DNA of 64,000 nt from Apiospora phragmitis (taxonomy: Eukaryota > Ascomycota > Sordariomycetes > Amphisphaeriales > Apiosporaceae). Where the stretch lies: contig JAQQWL010000001.1 of NCBI GenBank assembly GCA_038363925.1, forward strand, positions 310,001 to 374,000, written 5' to 3'. Position 1 is the stretch's first letter; every line of letters begins with the position of its first letter. Shown here piece after piece: positions 1-12,532 of the stretch. The notes beneath the pieces were generated by a model, which saw nothing but the letters and a program-made list of their open reading frames with translations, did no database searches and had not been told where the DNA came from. The position numbers and the translations under genes are program-made.

Positions 1-1200
1 CAAACGGGTTTCGTGAGGGGCCCGAGAGTTGCATTGTCTTATTGGTGCTTGCTCTTGGCCAAGCCAGTCTGCGCGGCAGTATATCGAGAATCGTACCCCA
101 CGAGGACCCGCCAGGACTGCAATACTTCACCGCCGCATGGTCTCTCCTACCGGGCATGATGACGACCAACAGCGTCCTGGCAGCTCAGTGCCACTTGCTA
201 GCGGCTGCATACCTGTTCTATCTTGTACGGCCACTCGAAGCTTGGAATCTTTTGTGTACTACGAGCAACAAGCTGCAACTGTTGCTTATGAGCCCAAACC
301 GAGTGCCCGAGGATCAGAGAGAGTTGTTGGAGCGGATCTATTGGAACGCTTTGTTGTTCGAAAGCGACTTGTTGGCCGAGCTTGACCTACCCCACTCTGG
401 GGTCGTCCAGCTTGAAGAGCACGTTGGCCTGCCTGGAGGCTTCCAAGGCGAAGAGTCAGAGGCCGTAGGGCGAGATGATCTCTGGTATTTCCTAGCCGAG
501 ATCGCCCTGCGAAGACTGCTGAATCGCGTCAGTCAGCTTATATACTCCAAAGACTCGATGGCCTCAACGACAAGCTTAGAGCCAGTCGTGGCTGAGCTCG
601 ACTTCCAGCTGACCCAGTGGTACGAGAGCTTGCCAGTTGCTCTCCAGTTTCCCTTTACGCGCACGGCACTTCCAGACCCAGTTCAGACCGTACTACGCTT
701 GAGGTTCTTTGCCTGTCGCACCATTATCTACAGACCCTACATTCTTGCGGTCCTGGACAACGAGCAGGCCATCATGGACCCTGCTGTTCGAGAAAGTTGC
801 CACAAATGCCTCGAGGCCTCGATTCGGCAATTGGAGCATATTGGCGCGCAGTAAGTAGACTTCTGCCCCTTTACTCTACCCAGTTAAATTATTCTTCTTC
901 CTGAGCCTCTAAATCGGTTTAATCTAACACAGGCTTAGCCACGCTGGCCACATGCCTTATCTGTGGCAAGGCGCTTTGTCGATCGTCTCTCAGACCCTTC
1001 TCGTGATGGGTGCCACGATGTCGCCATCGCTATCCAGCATCATCTTGACTCTATTGCCTCACCGGGAAGCGATGGACCAGATTATCAATGACGTCATTAT
1101 GGACATTGAGAGAATGGCCGTATTGGCACCGAGCTTAAGTCTCGCAGCGGAAATCATCAAAGAGGCCGAAGTCAGACGCCGGAGCTTTCTAAACGGTTGA
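1..1200 (+). CDS. Fungal-specific transcription factor, C-terminal part (5' end outside window)
   Basis: The frame is open from base 1, so the gene starts left of the window. Two exons are seen, 1-850 and 933-1200. The 82-nt intron begins GTAAGT and ends ACACAG, and splicing restores the frame to a stop at 1198-1200. The roughly 370 visible residues resemble the fungal transcription factor middle/C-terminal region (Fungal_trans type): a helical, leucine-rich protein with a conserved-looking segment (ERIYWNALLFESDLLAELDL) and a hydrophobic C-terminal helix ending RRRSFLNG. The Zn2Cys6 DNA-binding domain would lie in the missing part, so DNA binding is inferred from family architecture. The gene sits 13 kb from the biosynthetic cluster, and nothing here shows that it regulates it. 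Confidence 0.75.
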
Positions 1201-4200
1201 GAAATCTGGCACGAACCCGACATTACGAAACACAAAATCCCGGGAGATCGCCATGGTACTCGCGGATTGCTCCTTCGAGCCCACGTCAACAAACATCAAC
1301 CGGGATACATGCAGGCTGCTATGGCATACATATAGGGCCGAAACGGAGTGAGATGGGTGGCTTGCCTCGGTAGGGTGCAGGCAACGCGAGCCAAATCTTG
1401 TCCAGTCTAGACCAAAGAAAGGGGTGTCATAGTCGCACCAAAATTGACCTGCTGCTGCAAGTCATACGCAACATTCTGTATCACTTCAGCCTCGTCGGGT
1501 GCAGGATGGGGCATCCTTTGGAGGCTGGTATTCACACACCTAGCAACTGCGTGGCTAACCTCACGCAACCTCCGAGAGACAGGCATTACAATACGCTCGG
1601 GGCCAATTGGCCGCGTTTTTACCATCTGGGGTTGCACCCAGTCGAAATTGGCGTGGTGTGGTTGGTCAGGGAAAAAGCTGGTTCTGGGGAGGCGGACCGC
1701 AATCCCGCAACAGCTTTGGCAATCAATCAGCAATGACTGCACGTCCAATGAGTCTACCAATATCGCGGGCTCTTCTTCAAACAACTGGGAGATCTGGGGT
1801 TTGGATATAGTATCGGAGAGTACTGTGCAATAACATGATGAATATCATCATCGAAATCTAGTACCACCGATTGTCTGTCCGCTTCCCCTACCCTTGACAG
1901 GCTCGGAGGCATATCTACCTTCGGGACTTGAACGTGCCTGGCGGGCTGGTTCCCATCAGGCCGACCTCCGGACAAGGTTCGGGGCTGTCTTGCTTCCTAT
2001 CTTTGTTGTTATACTTGGGAAACTATGTGAGATGTCTGTGTCAAACAATATGAAAAGGTCGTTAATCATCGCAGCTCGGCGCTCGCTCACTAGACTGGCA
2101 ATGATGGGGCCATTGGATTGGGTTGATTACGTCTAGATTGCATTTATTCACAACCCTTTACGTTGTGTCGTTATCAATTGCCATAGAAGGGTAGGTCCAA
2201 TTTATTGGGCCTTCGATATGTCACACGAGATATAGCGTTCGGCGAGAGTCGTGGTAATAGAGAATTCTTTGCAGATGAGCTCTACCATTATCTACAGCAT
2301 GCCGTAAGTGAGATGTGAGCCAATCTTTTCCCGAGTCGCCGCAACAAATTGAAGGACCAGTGCTGTTCGTAAGCGTCGTTTCTGTCCCCGGTTGACGATG
2401 TTTTACAGTAAGTGAAGTACCTGGCCGTAGTTGTAACCGGCATCAATATGACCGACGAAAACGCAAGTAGTCGGCCGGTCGAAATGACTTCACAGAGAGC
2501 CGGAATGGGCGGGCGCTGCGGCCGAAGTGCGCACACACCCACACGCGGCAACTGGGAAACGAGATGTCGGCACGCAGGCCGCAGAGAGAGGTTGGCTTTT
2601 GGTTGGCTGCTGATGTCGGACTTGTTCTCCAAATCTGGATGTACCAGATCACCAAAGCATGCATACAAGGACATGCCTCCAAGCAGTACCATTGCTTTTG
2701 CTCCACCCCGCACTCCGTCTCACGCGGGTTAATAGTAAAGTAGAAACCCCACGGGGAAATGGAGATGGGGAAACGGGGGAACCGGGAAAGGGACCTGGAG
2801 GCACTGACGATCTTTGCCTCCCTCCACAGTACTATTGGGTCTTGTTATCTCTGCCCTTTGCCATGCGACTACACCTGACACCTCCTCCACGATGCTGCTG
2901 CTATTTTGAAGGTACTATTCCTCGCTCTGGAATTTTGTACTTGTCTATGCTACATGAGCTAATTCACAGTCCGGACTGTTCTTCCTGTATGGAAATGGGG
3001 TATTTTGTAAGCTTCCCTTTTGGGCTGGATGTATGCACACTCTAAATTGTATCTACTTACGTACTAACAGCTTATCTCTCTTCGTCACTCACAGAATACA
3101 TACGCATTTACATGAAATTTATAATGGCGACTTTGTTTTTTTGGTCCCTGTTCTCATCCACAAGGTTAGTGCGACAGGACAGCGTCTCGCCGGCGTGGCG
3201 ATTACCGAGCTCACGGAAATCGATCGTCCCGCACACTGAAATGACATGATAGGCAACCCTCGGCGCCAACAACTGCCCAACTGTCAATGGGACAAAGCAA
3301 CAAGCGAGCTTGGGAGAGAGTGAAATATTGTGTAACACGGTCATCCATGAATGCGGACTTGAACTCAACCTGCTAACCTAGCTTACCCTAGCCCACTGGT
3401 AAAAAGTGTTGGCAAGAAAGAAAGAAAATATGGAGTGTGACGACAAAGCAAATCACACCGTATTTCCCAAGAATATGGTTCCCAGGGTCCGGTACGGATA
3501 GATTGACAGATGCAGCCACGCGGCGATAGCGCGCGCATAGCAGAAGCATGCGGGGGTCCGTTTCGTTTCGTCGCTGCTCGCTCAGTACACACCACAACAT
3601 CACAATACATACCTGCATACGGCAACGCTGCGTGGGGAAGAGTAAATCCTCTTTGGATATGTACCTGGGCCGCAGGCAATTGATGTATATAGTTAGTCCA
3701 TGATAGACAGGATAAGGGTGCATCGTGAATGCGTTCTATCCTCTTTTATTGCCGTCTCACTCGTGCGCCAGCAGCAGACACATTTTCCCGTAACGTCATC
3801 CCGCAGAACCCTGCTGCTTGGTGTAGGGGTCTACTCAACTATTGTGTCGTAGATTTTTTTGTTGCTTTTCCCCTTTTCTTTCCGGGGCCGATAGAGATAG
3901 GAGGCAAGCTCCGATATCCTGGAATAGGACGAACAATCCGCTCCCAATATTGGAAACCTGCGCCTCGGATTCTTCTATGTTCGGCGGTGCCTAAGTAGGC
4001 AACGAACTCGGCAAGGGTTGCCTGCTGATAGCCAGCGAACGAGCCTACCAAGGAAAGTGAAGCTCTCAACCCTTTAGCAGTAGTACGTGCTCTTGAACAA
4101 ATGTACTGTTGTCTTCTGAATCATCCGCAAAACCCAACATAGTGGAAGACGACTGACCGAATACAGCAGGAGCTATCAGAAGGCTTGAGATGTGTCCGAG

Positions 4201-7200
4201 TTAGGTATGTCGTTAACGGCTATCGCATTATCTGGATGAGAGGAGGCGGACCCCAGTCCGATCCTAGTATTATTGGGTGGAGTACCCAGGACCATGGATA
4301 CGGAACCTACTTATGGACAGCAGCAACCCCTCCCAGCTTGGCTGTCTACCTGATAAGCGCAATTTGCTTGTGACATGGAGGTTGATCGTCAATAATCATC
4401 ACCAAAGCCGAGACGTTGGTCACGCTGAGTTACTGACCGAGACCGCACGTTAGGCTGGTTAATCTAGGGGTTTGTACCAGAATGTGGACAGCAACGGGCA
4501 GTATTGATTGGTTGTGCAGAGCTTCTATACCTCTTCCCCCCTTACACGGACGTGTTGCCTCTTGACGTTCGGTGGCATGCTTTTGGTTCTATAGGCAGCC
4601 GTAGGTTGGAAGGTGGCTGTTTTAGAACGATCCTGCCAACTATCACGAGGGAGGAGATTATCACAAGATGTATGCTTTTCAAATAATGCCAAAAACCTCT
4701 ATACATTCACTTCTCTCATGGGGACTTCAAGTGATCATTGCTACTTCAGGCAACTCATATATCAGCATTCTATTGCAGTTCGAGTGCCTTTGGTATGGTG
4801 CATCAGTTGAAACCGTCACGTAGTTGCAGTTGCCTTCCACGAACTAGCACCCCTTCGGGATGATATTGAATTCTTGATGGATATAAGCTGATTACAAGAC
4901 TAACGGACAGAAGCCAGTGAAACATTTGACTTGCTTTGTTTCGAGGTCTTTGAAGAATAAGCCAGGGCTGGAAAAAGGGGGTGGAATTGGGAGTGGGAAA
5001 AAAAAAGTGACCGCAGAGGGGGTTGAACCCCCTTGCCTTTAAGTATATAACTAATGATACTACCGCTAGGCTATACCGACCCGGTCAAAGGAAGGATGGG
5101 TAATTCACTTACTTATTAACTCATCGAGGTTGTGTGTTACTTTACCACTAACGTCAAACTTCGGCGCAGCCATGGTTCTCAGTTGCGGGGGAGAAAATGA
5201 CTTCATCAGGCAATACGAGCATTCCTGAAGAGCGGGAAGCACCATGGAGGCCGATGACAAGCCTGTCCGGCTTTGCCAGCGTTGTTAGGGGAACTGCGAT
5301 TGATCACGACTCACCGATCAGCCAATCTATACATCAACTGGCTTGGTGTGCGGTTCAAAGCAGGGCAGACTACCCATGTACGAATGGCTGTCAAGATCGG
5401 GCAAGAAACCCCATGGCTCGTGGCTACTGTATATCGCAGTACACTCCCGAATTCTCATCGTGGAAGTAGGCACGGATGTTGCAGTCATGTAGAGCGACGA
5501 CGCCACCATACCCAGTTCGAGTCGATGACGGGTAGTTCGAGCTCCAGGTCGTTTCTGCTTTCCCGGCGAACCATATATCAATCAAATTCTCTCCGATCAA
5601 CGCGAGGTTTTCGGCCAGCGAAAGATCGGTCTAGTTGGACGAGAACCAGACAAACCGACGTGGACCAGGCCGTCCAAGCATCTTTCCGAACCAAACAAAG
5701 GCCCGCGGGACTCGAAATGGAGCCGTAAGATCACACCTGAACGGGGCTCGTACTGTGGCGTTTATGGCTGAATATAACGGTCAGCATTTCTTGAGGACTG
5801 GTTCAGGTCCCTTCAAGTAAGCTGGAATGCCATCGGGCAGGCGACGACCAAGCCAGTCCCAAACAACTTGCGGCAAAGGCCCAAGCAAGGACAAGAGCTT
5901 GGGGAGAACCCAGTGGAAGCGCAAGCCAATAAGCTAGGCCAAACTGCGTTCACTCTGTGGCCGCGGGAGACAGTCACTGCCACAAACGGAGAGGTCAATT
6001 GCATGGACAGACAGTGAGCGAAGGGGTCATCCCCGGACACTTTAGGGAGATGGTTGGTGCTCCCAGATCACTGCCTTCGTTGCTTGAGACTGCCATCGAA
6101 GATGTGGCTTGGTAATCGACAGAAGATCTCGACGCTGCTTCTGCTGGCTCAGCCCACGATGAGCACGAGGTGTTTGCCGGTGTTACCAAGACTATCAAGT
6201 TGGCCATTGGTTCTTCTAGAATGCACCAACGAGGGCCAAAGGGCCAGACCCATTTCACGCCTCGTGAAAAGAAAGCTATTGATTATATCACCCATTTGAG
6301 GCCATACCTGGCGTTCCACAGATGTGGTATCGCCATAACTGTCGATTGGAGTGCAGCGCTTTGGCTTGGCTCGCTGGCGCCATCCGATGTTACTCTACAC
6401 GGCTGCGCTAGAATAGCGTCAGGAACCACCATGATTGCGCTCGGTAAGTTCTCCGTAGAATAACAAGTCTGTGCCTATCTCTCTCACATGCCATTGACTG
6501 CTAGATTATCCCGCTGGTACCATCGGGCCGGTCTGGTGCTGCCCAATGCTTGGTTTTGTTGCGCCTGGTTACTTTGGGTGTCCAAGGTATCCCAGCACGG
6601 CGGTGGCAGCGATTTTAAGGTTAACCCACCCTGCAAAATTCGGACCATTTCCCCTAGGTTAGCCCTGGAATCAAAAACCCGAAGACATGCAGCGAGTCCC
6701 GAGCCCTGCCCTGAACTTGATGCATATGGTAAGGTCTGTAGATTGGACAAGGGTGGGGTTTGTTAAGCAGTAACGGCAATTCCATGGTTCTTGAATCTTC
6801 ACAGGTGCTACCTTCCAGTACGTGCAGACAGAGGATGTGTTGCAGGTGCTCTTCTTTCGTCAGATTTTCAAAGGCTAGCTCTATCCAGACCAAGGCATAA
6901 GGTTTGCCGTGCTTTCTTCTCGTTATTGCCGCAATGGGGAGTGGGTGCCAACTTTCCAGCTTGCACCGCCTAGAAGGCATCGCGAATCCCGCCGTTAGTT
7001 ACTTCGCTCGCGCCTAGTATGTATTAACACCAACGGTATAGCGACTTTGTTTTTTTCCGGTTTCCTGTCAAAAAAATTGCAACGACAGGAGACCAATTGG
7101 ACATCCAATCCTGCAGGAATGCAAGGCTTGAGGCAATAGAAGGTGTCGTCGTGTTTCTGAGCAAGAAACGTCATAGGAAACTGTGTTTTCAGACCCCTTC

Positions 7201-7865
7201 ATTCTCTACTGGCAACAATGAGATAAGCTGAAAGGATGAGGCTGGCGAATGCGGTGGGCAGACCTTGGTAGAGATGTAAGATCCTTTGTTCCCGTCCGGT
7301 TTAGCAACGGCCTTGGAAGACCCTGAAAGACCCTGAATGCCATTGTAACGAACGATCCCTGCCACCTGTAAATCCGGTATCTTGCCATTTGTAGACTCAT
7401 GCAAAGTGGATGTTAAGGTTCGTGTACGAACGCATGTGTATATATCTCTTTTACTATTAACTGACAGCCAAGAATAGTATATTCTTCCCAGGTATGTCTC
7501 GCAGGTCTGGGAACCAGGAGCACCATACTTATACTGACACTACGCCGCAGAGGCCCAGGTTTCTGTTGGGAGGTGAGCACACAGAGGAACCACCTGCAGT
7601 ATATCAGCAGGAGCCTCGATCATTGCCGACGAACGCATCTGGCACTCCGTTACGGTCCAGTCGTTCCCAGTACGAAAGCCATTCTCGTACTCTCCAGACT
7701 TTTCGCCTAGAAATCGAGCATCATCGCCCTCTGCTTTCCCACAGTCATACGCCTCCATCTGCTCCTGAGGTACAGACCTTATGAGCCCCTAGGTCGCTGC
7801 CGCCTTCAATCAAGTGAAACGACGACGGGCCATCTACGAGAGCACTGCCGATTTCAGCTCCCGTC
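1201..7865. other. Gene-poor stretch of about 6.6 kb
   Basis: Only short overlapping frames on both strands are present, none with a domain I recognise. A tRNA-like locus lies at 5008-5087 (listed separately). Frames at 5273-5728 and 6170-6463 read somewhat like protein but have no clear start, partner exon or recognisable family, so they may be chance or relics. A frame at 7494-7784 is proline- and serine-rich and in the same phase as the RING gene at 7866. It could be an upstream exon, but I found no splice pair that skips the stops at 7782 and 7815 in phase. Confidence 0.6.
5008..5087 (-). tRNA. tRNA-like Pol III locus, probably degenerate
   Basis: On the minus strand there is an A-box match (TAGCCTAGCGG, 5063-5073) and a B-box match (GGTTCAACCCC, about 5019-5029) in a T arm whose GGGGG stem can pair with CCCTC through one G-T wobble. 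The ends TGACCG and CGGTCA are complementary. A run of nine T (4998-5006 on the plus strand as A) follows within two bases, as expected of a Pol III terminator. Against a working tRNA, the D stem hardly pairs, six or so extra bases lie between the 5' acceptor strand and the A box, and the anticodon stem has two mismatches, so no anticodon can be assigned. It may be a tRNA pseudogene or another Pol III transcript. Confidence 0.4.
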
Positions 7866-8579
7866 ATGCATACTGGACTCTCACAACTGACCATTGGGTC
7901 CACTCAGAGCACCATGAAGTCAACATCTATCATCAGCCAAACAGAGATCAGAAGCCCCGAAGAGAGTGTCACCAACACGGGGCCCAGGACGGTCACTGGT
8001 ATCTCACCAGACAACTGCTTCGTACAGTTTCCAAAGATCGCCTTCCTTGTCGGCCCGGAAGGTGATGACGGTATCGCTTCCGAACCCGTGCTGGAATGCC
8101 AAATCTGCCTAGTCTCCAGCCTCCATCTCCGTCCCGCGTCGTCCCCCAAGATCAAGTCGGACACGCGGCCCGCCATCCTCCCCTGCGGCCACATATTCGG
8201 CCACCGCTGCCTGGCCAAGTGGCTGCGGACCCACGACGCCTGCCCGTGCTGCCGGCTGCGGCTGCGGCACCGCGCCTGCCGCCACCGGGTGGAGCCCCGC
8301 GTCGTCGACGCCAGCTCCGTCTTCCACCTGCCGCGGACGCTGGCCGACGGCGGCGCGGTCGGGGACCTCTGCCGACCGTGCCGCGCGCAGCGGCACGAAG
8401 AAGCCGAGGCCGCCCGGTTCCTCCGGCTAAGGAGGGCGTACCGCGAGGCCCGCAACGTCTGGCGCGCCTCGGGGGACGCGCGGGACCACAGAGCCATGGA
8501 GGCGGCGCGGGCCGACTTTGAGGAGCTCGGCTTCGCGAGCAGCGTCGCGAGGCTGAGGCTGGAGCAGGCGGAATGGTGA
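7866..8579 (+). CDS. RING-type zinc finger protein
   Basis: An intronless frame of 237 codons. A RING-like domain lies at residues about 78-130: CQIC, then ILPCGHIFGHRC about 28 residues later, then CPCC. This spacing fits C-x2-C, C-x-H, C and C-x2-C. The position where the fifth zinc ligand normally stands (five residues after the Cys of CGH) is Gly, with a His one residue later, so zinc binding there may use the His or be incomplete. The C-terminal 100 residues are Arg/Ala/Glu-rich and probably helical. RING proteins usually act as E3 ubiquitin ligases, but no substrate is suggested. GC content is much higher in the second half of the gene than in its flanks. The start is the first ATG of the frame, and an N-terminal exon upstream (7494-7784) cannot be excluded. 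Confidence 0.7.
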   Translation: MHTGLSQLTIGSTQSTMKSTSIISQTEIRSPEESVTNTGPRTVTGISPDNCFVQFPKIAFLVGPEGDDGIASEPVLECQICLVSSLHLRPASSPKIKSDTRPAILPCGHIFGHRCLAKWLRTHDACPCCRLRLRHRACRHRVEPRVVDASSVFHLPRTLADGGAVGDLCRPCRAQRHEEAEAARFLRLRRAYREARNVWRASGDARDHRAMEAARADFEELGFASSVARLRLEQAEW

Positions 8580-10485
8580 GGATGGGAGGGTTTTCCGTTT
8601 AATCGGTATTCTAATATTTTAATACTTAATCTGTTGCTCTACATTTGAAATGTGGTTTCCTCGAACGAGTACTACTGTACTAGTGAGACCCTACCAATAA
8701 GGTAGGTAAGGAGAGGATCGACACTGGAGTTCAAGACACACACGCCAGTCCTGACAAGCCCAGAGACACGTTGATCTGGATCCATTCGGTATCGCAATAA
8801 ATGGGGCCTTTTATCGTATCAGATGAACAGCGGTTATCGTAGCCGGTATTCCAAGCGTGTCGCTTGGAATTGCCGAGCGAAATGGCATGTCTCGTCCATC
8901 TTGTGTGAGATCTTCATCGATCAATCTGAGACATGATTGCCAAGGCCAGAAAATGGGAGACCCTGTCATGCTCTCAATAGAATGAGTGCACTGTAAAACA
9001 CATTGGTTGCTTGATGGGGCCGAGGAATAGGTACACAATAGTAATAACTGAATTCACATATGCCGAGTTGGCATTGATGTTTGTTGTTTATTGTTTATTG
9101 TTTGTTGTTGTTGCTCTTGCTGAATTTGCAGGATGCGGCTCCTTTAAGGTTTGGTATCGCACTCCACTGACAGAAGCCGGTGCTCAGCGTCCAGTCGATC
9201 AACAACTGTATTGTCAGTATATCGTATGTCACTGCAGCAACTCTACTTGCATTCGATTTCCTAACAAGATGCAGGGCTTAGGCCTAGAAATCAAACGTTG
9301 GACTGTTTTCTGTTTCGCTTAGACACCAGATGAGAACCCCAAAACGAACCAGACCACTAGCGCTGATAGGAATTGAACCTATCTCACCATTGGTGTCTGG
9401 GGTATCTGGACCTGTCAGATATGATAGGCATACTAAAGGGATTGTGACATGTACTGTTGTGCTGCGGGACATTATTCAAAGATGCCGAAGCAATGCCTCG
9501 GTACCAAAACCTGCAGGTACAACCCTTGCAGGGTAGTACCACCACGCTAGATTGGAGATTCAAGTCGCGTTCAGCATTCTCCTTGATCAGGGCATGTTAT
9601 TTTATGTGACTGATCAATGGAGCTGCAGCACAGTATCATTGATGCGCGATCTGTAGGTTACTTATTAGTCTCGTCGTCCAGCAGGTAACTCAGCATTTGA
9701 CGAACTCTTAACACCACGAACTACTCAAGCTCGGCCAATCTAACGGCCGCTAAACTACCTAAGTAATCAACTCTGCAACCTAACCCACCCGGAAGAAAAG
9801 GTCTCCTTCCAGCTGTGACTCGCTCACTCAGTAAGAAAATCGTCTCTGGCGTACCATGTGTATGCCACATGTGCCAAGCGGGCCTCAAAGCCGTTGTTTG
9901 AAGTACATTGCCAATTTGCAACCAGCTGAAGACTTATTGCAGTTCACCACCGACGTTGCTCAGTGAAGCTGCGACGCGGTGCGTTTTATGACCTTGAAGC
10001 AGACCCTGGCCCGGATCTGTCCGCCACGATCCGCACTTGCTGGTACGCATGAACAGTCAACTAACCTTAGCCACTTGACATGACAAGCGACTTGACACTC
10101 GGGTCTGGACTGTCGACATCTATCTGCTAGGTTAGACTTGGATGGTGTGCTTCAATGACTCAAACATTTCTACCACAACATACAACTTATGCTTTTCCAC
10201 TTCGTTGCTTGACCTCGAGGAGCCCGGAAACAACAACACACCATCCGACAGTTCCACCCCCACCCACAATCCTTCTATGATGCGCTCACGCTTCATGTAC
10301 AACCCACGATAATACCTTTCAGATGGCATCTCTCAATTATCTCGAAAGTGTCATCAGCACCCACAGCTAGCTGGCGGCGGCCCGTCTCCTTCGCTCCAAG
10401 CCACCCGCGGAACCGCTTCTACCCCGCTAACCAACCATTGTCTTCCCGAGTCGCATTGCCTTGACGGCCAACGGCAATTGGCGAC
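8580..10485. other. Intergenic, no supported gene
   Basis: No frame looks like a gene. A TTG/TTA-rich simple repeat lies at 9080-9116. A T-arm-like hairpin on the minus strand near 9361-9385 was considered and rejected as a tRNA. The last few hundred bases should hold the promoter of the gene at 10486. Confidence 0.6.
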
Positions 10486-11736
10486 ATGCCGACTTATTTG
10501 TGCCACGGCTTTCGTTGGCATAGGAAGAGCATCCGCTACTTTGTCGTCATCCAGGATTTGGACGATGCGGCCCCGGAATGGATCGTGGCCCGCCAGAGCG
10601 CCATCGCCTTTCTGTATTGTTTCTATGACCTCTTCGACTTTCTTCCGCCCAGCAACCCACCCCGGAGCCAGGGTAGCTTGAGCGGCGATAATTACACACT
10701 ATCCAACGGTTCTCACAAACATTCTCACCCCCCTAGCGCCCACCAAAATATCCACAGAAGATTTGACACCAACGAGCGCGACGACGGTCGCCTCGATCGA
10801 GCCCCGGAAACGTGGTCTAATCGCATTCGTGACAATGCGTCTCGTAGTCGTAGTCGGAGCCGCACCCGCATGTGCGGTCGCAGCAACGTCACGCCTTCAA
10901 GAGCCTCTACGCCGGAGCCGGATGCCACCTTCAATGACTGGGCCGCTGTGAAACTATTGGAGGAGTATGATCCGGCGAATGAAACTCAACTCAATGGTCC
11001 TTGGGCATTCGTGGCAGATCACATTGTGCGCGTGGACACCTCGGTCTCCATAGCGGAAGAGATGATGAAGTACGAAGAGCGAATGAAGTCCGAGAAAGTC
11101 AAAGCCATGACCGGCCCGAGTGACGAGACAGGCCGGAAACCGAACTCTTCCAGCAACAGGAAAGCCGGCTGGTTTGAAATGCTACGGGACAATCTACAGC
11201 GAGGCGAGGAGATCAAATGGTATGTGGTGGTTTGCGGCGACGAGGAAAGAAGTCTTTCCGCCAAGGATATCGATGAGAGCCGCCTCGGATGCGTCACAGG
11301 ACGAGGAGATCTCGGCCCGAGGAACCCGCGGCCAATCGAGTTCGACGAAGAAGAGTTCATATGTCGTTTCCCCGAACTTTTGGGGAAAGGAGGAGATGCA
11401 CCAAGGAACAAAGATTGGCGGCGGCCGAAGGCTATCGAGCCGGCACCTCTGATCGCCGGGGAAAACTCCGTAGGTGCGTGCATGCCTGAGTTCTCAGACT
11501 TTGAAGTGCGTCCGTTATCCTTACGACCGCTGCCAGCGCGCAAGACACCGCCCGTGGTACCAACTAAAGATTACCCGCGACGTGCTCCTCCCATCCCTAC
11601 GACGCTTCAAATGCAGGAGATGCGCAAGGCGTCTATAGATGATGCATCGAGACCGAAAACGCCGAGGAATGGTAGTAACGGCGGTCTTCGGAGGTTCTTT
11701 TCGAAACGGAATCTGCATAGCCCCGGCCCCGATTGA
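10486..11736 (+). CDS. Conserved fungal protein of unknown function
   Basis: A single 416-codon exon. The first 55 residues are the part most like a folded, conserved module: aromatic and charged, beginning MPTYLCHGFRWHRKSIRYFV and followed by a DLDDAAPEWIV segment. I know this N-terminus as a recurrent feature of uncharacterised ascomycete proteins, not as a domain with an assigned activity. A Ser/Arg-rich disordered stretch follows (about 95-145). A second ordered part (about 145-265) holds NGPWAFVADHIVRVD and a GWFEMLRDNLQRGEEIKWYV segment, and a proline-rich tail ends in a basic patch (RRFFSKRNLH). There is no signal peptide and no membrane segment. The start is well placed because the conserved block begins at the first residue. 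Function is unknown. Confidence 0.75.
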   Translation: MPTYLCHGFRWHRKSIRYFVVIQDLDDAAPEWIVARQSAIAFLYCFYDLFDFLPPSNPPRSQGSLSGDNYTLSNGSHKHSHPPSAHQNIHRRFDTNERDDGRLDRAPETWSNRIRDNASRSRSRSRTRMCGRSNVTPSRASTPEPDATFNDWAAVKLLEEYDPANETQLNGPWAFVADHIVRVDTSVSIAEEMMKYEERMKSEKVKAMTGPSDETGRKPNSSSNRKAGWFEMLRDNLQRGEEIKWYVVVCGDEERSLSAKDIDESRLGCVTGRGDLGPRNPRPIEFDEEEFICRFPELLGKGGDAPRNKDWRRPKAIEPAPLIAGENSVGACMPEFSDFEVRPLSLRPLPARKTPPVVPTKDYPRRAPPIPTTLQMQEMRKASIDDASRPKTPRNGSNGGLRRFFSKRNLHSPGPD

Positions 11737-12532
11737 GTCGAGTCTTTCAATTGGAACATAAACAGGTTGGGCAACTGGCAGAGGCTACCACGACTGCTAT
11801 CAAGGTCGCCACCGCAACGGCAATGCTGAAATCACACGCAGTTGCAAGAGCAAGCGGCTTGAAGATAGATAGGGGAGCATCGCGAGCGGATCAACCAGCC
11901 AGATAAGTCAGAAGAAGTTCAGTTCAGCAATAATACTTCAGCAGAGAACCGAGATTGTGGGAACAATGGTGCGAACGGCTCAACATCATCGAGCACCAGA
12001 AAGAGGCGCGGCGCCTGGAATAGGTGGCAGTGCCAGAGACGATCTGGGCCGTACCCGGGACGGAAGCTTCCTGGGGATCAACGCAACCTCTGTTATGAAC
12101 AATCGAAGGGGCCCCGACACGACTATAGGTTCCAGCTCTCATGGTGCTAGCGGTACTAGCATCAACCGCAGAAAGACTGGATCCAGAGGACCAGCAGCTG
12201 CACTTGTTCAGCAAAGGAATTATAAAAAGAAAAATCGTAGTGCTTCTTGCTTGTCAGATTTGTCGCCATCTGAGGGATATTGTTCTGGGAGGGTGTGGTT
12301 ATCTTGACATCAGAAGACTTTGCCCTCTCGCTGATTTTGTCTCCTGGTATCACGCATACAAGCTTGCTCCACGTTGATCATTCTCCTCCGACAGCGATGG
12401 GACCAGGTGTCTATGATGCACGTTTCAATCGATTGAATTGTCAACAGCTTTGTAGATCACCAGTCTTTGATTCATTGGTTTAACTCTCCGTCATCGGAGT
12501 GTTTTAAATAGTATACAAAACATAGCCTTCTC
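11737..12532. other. Intergenic between convergent genes
   Basis: This contains the 3' flanks of the genes at 10486 (+) and 12533 (-). Short frames (for example 11957-12307) are rich in Gly/Arg/Ser and have no recognisable family. I see no gene. Confidence 0.55.

Noticed and set aside
9361..9440. Possible minus-strand tRNA (T arm ATAGGTTCAATTCCTAT with a B-box match)
   Set aside because: No A box at the right distance, no complementary acceptor strand and no terminator run; a lone hairpin is not enough.
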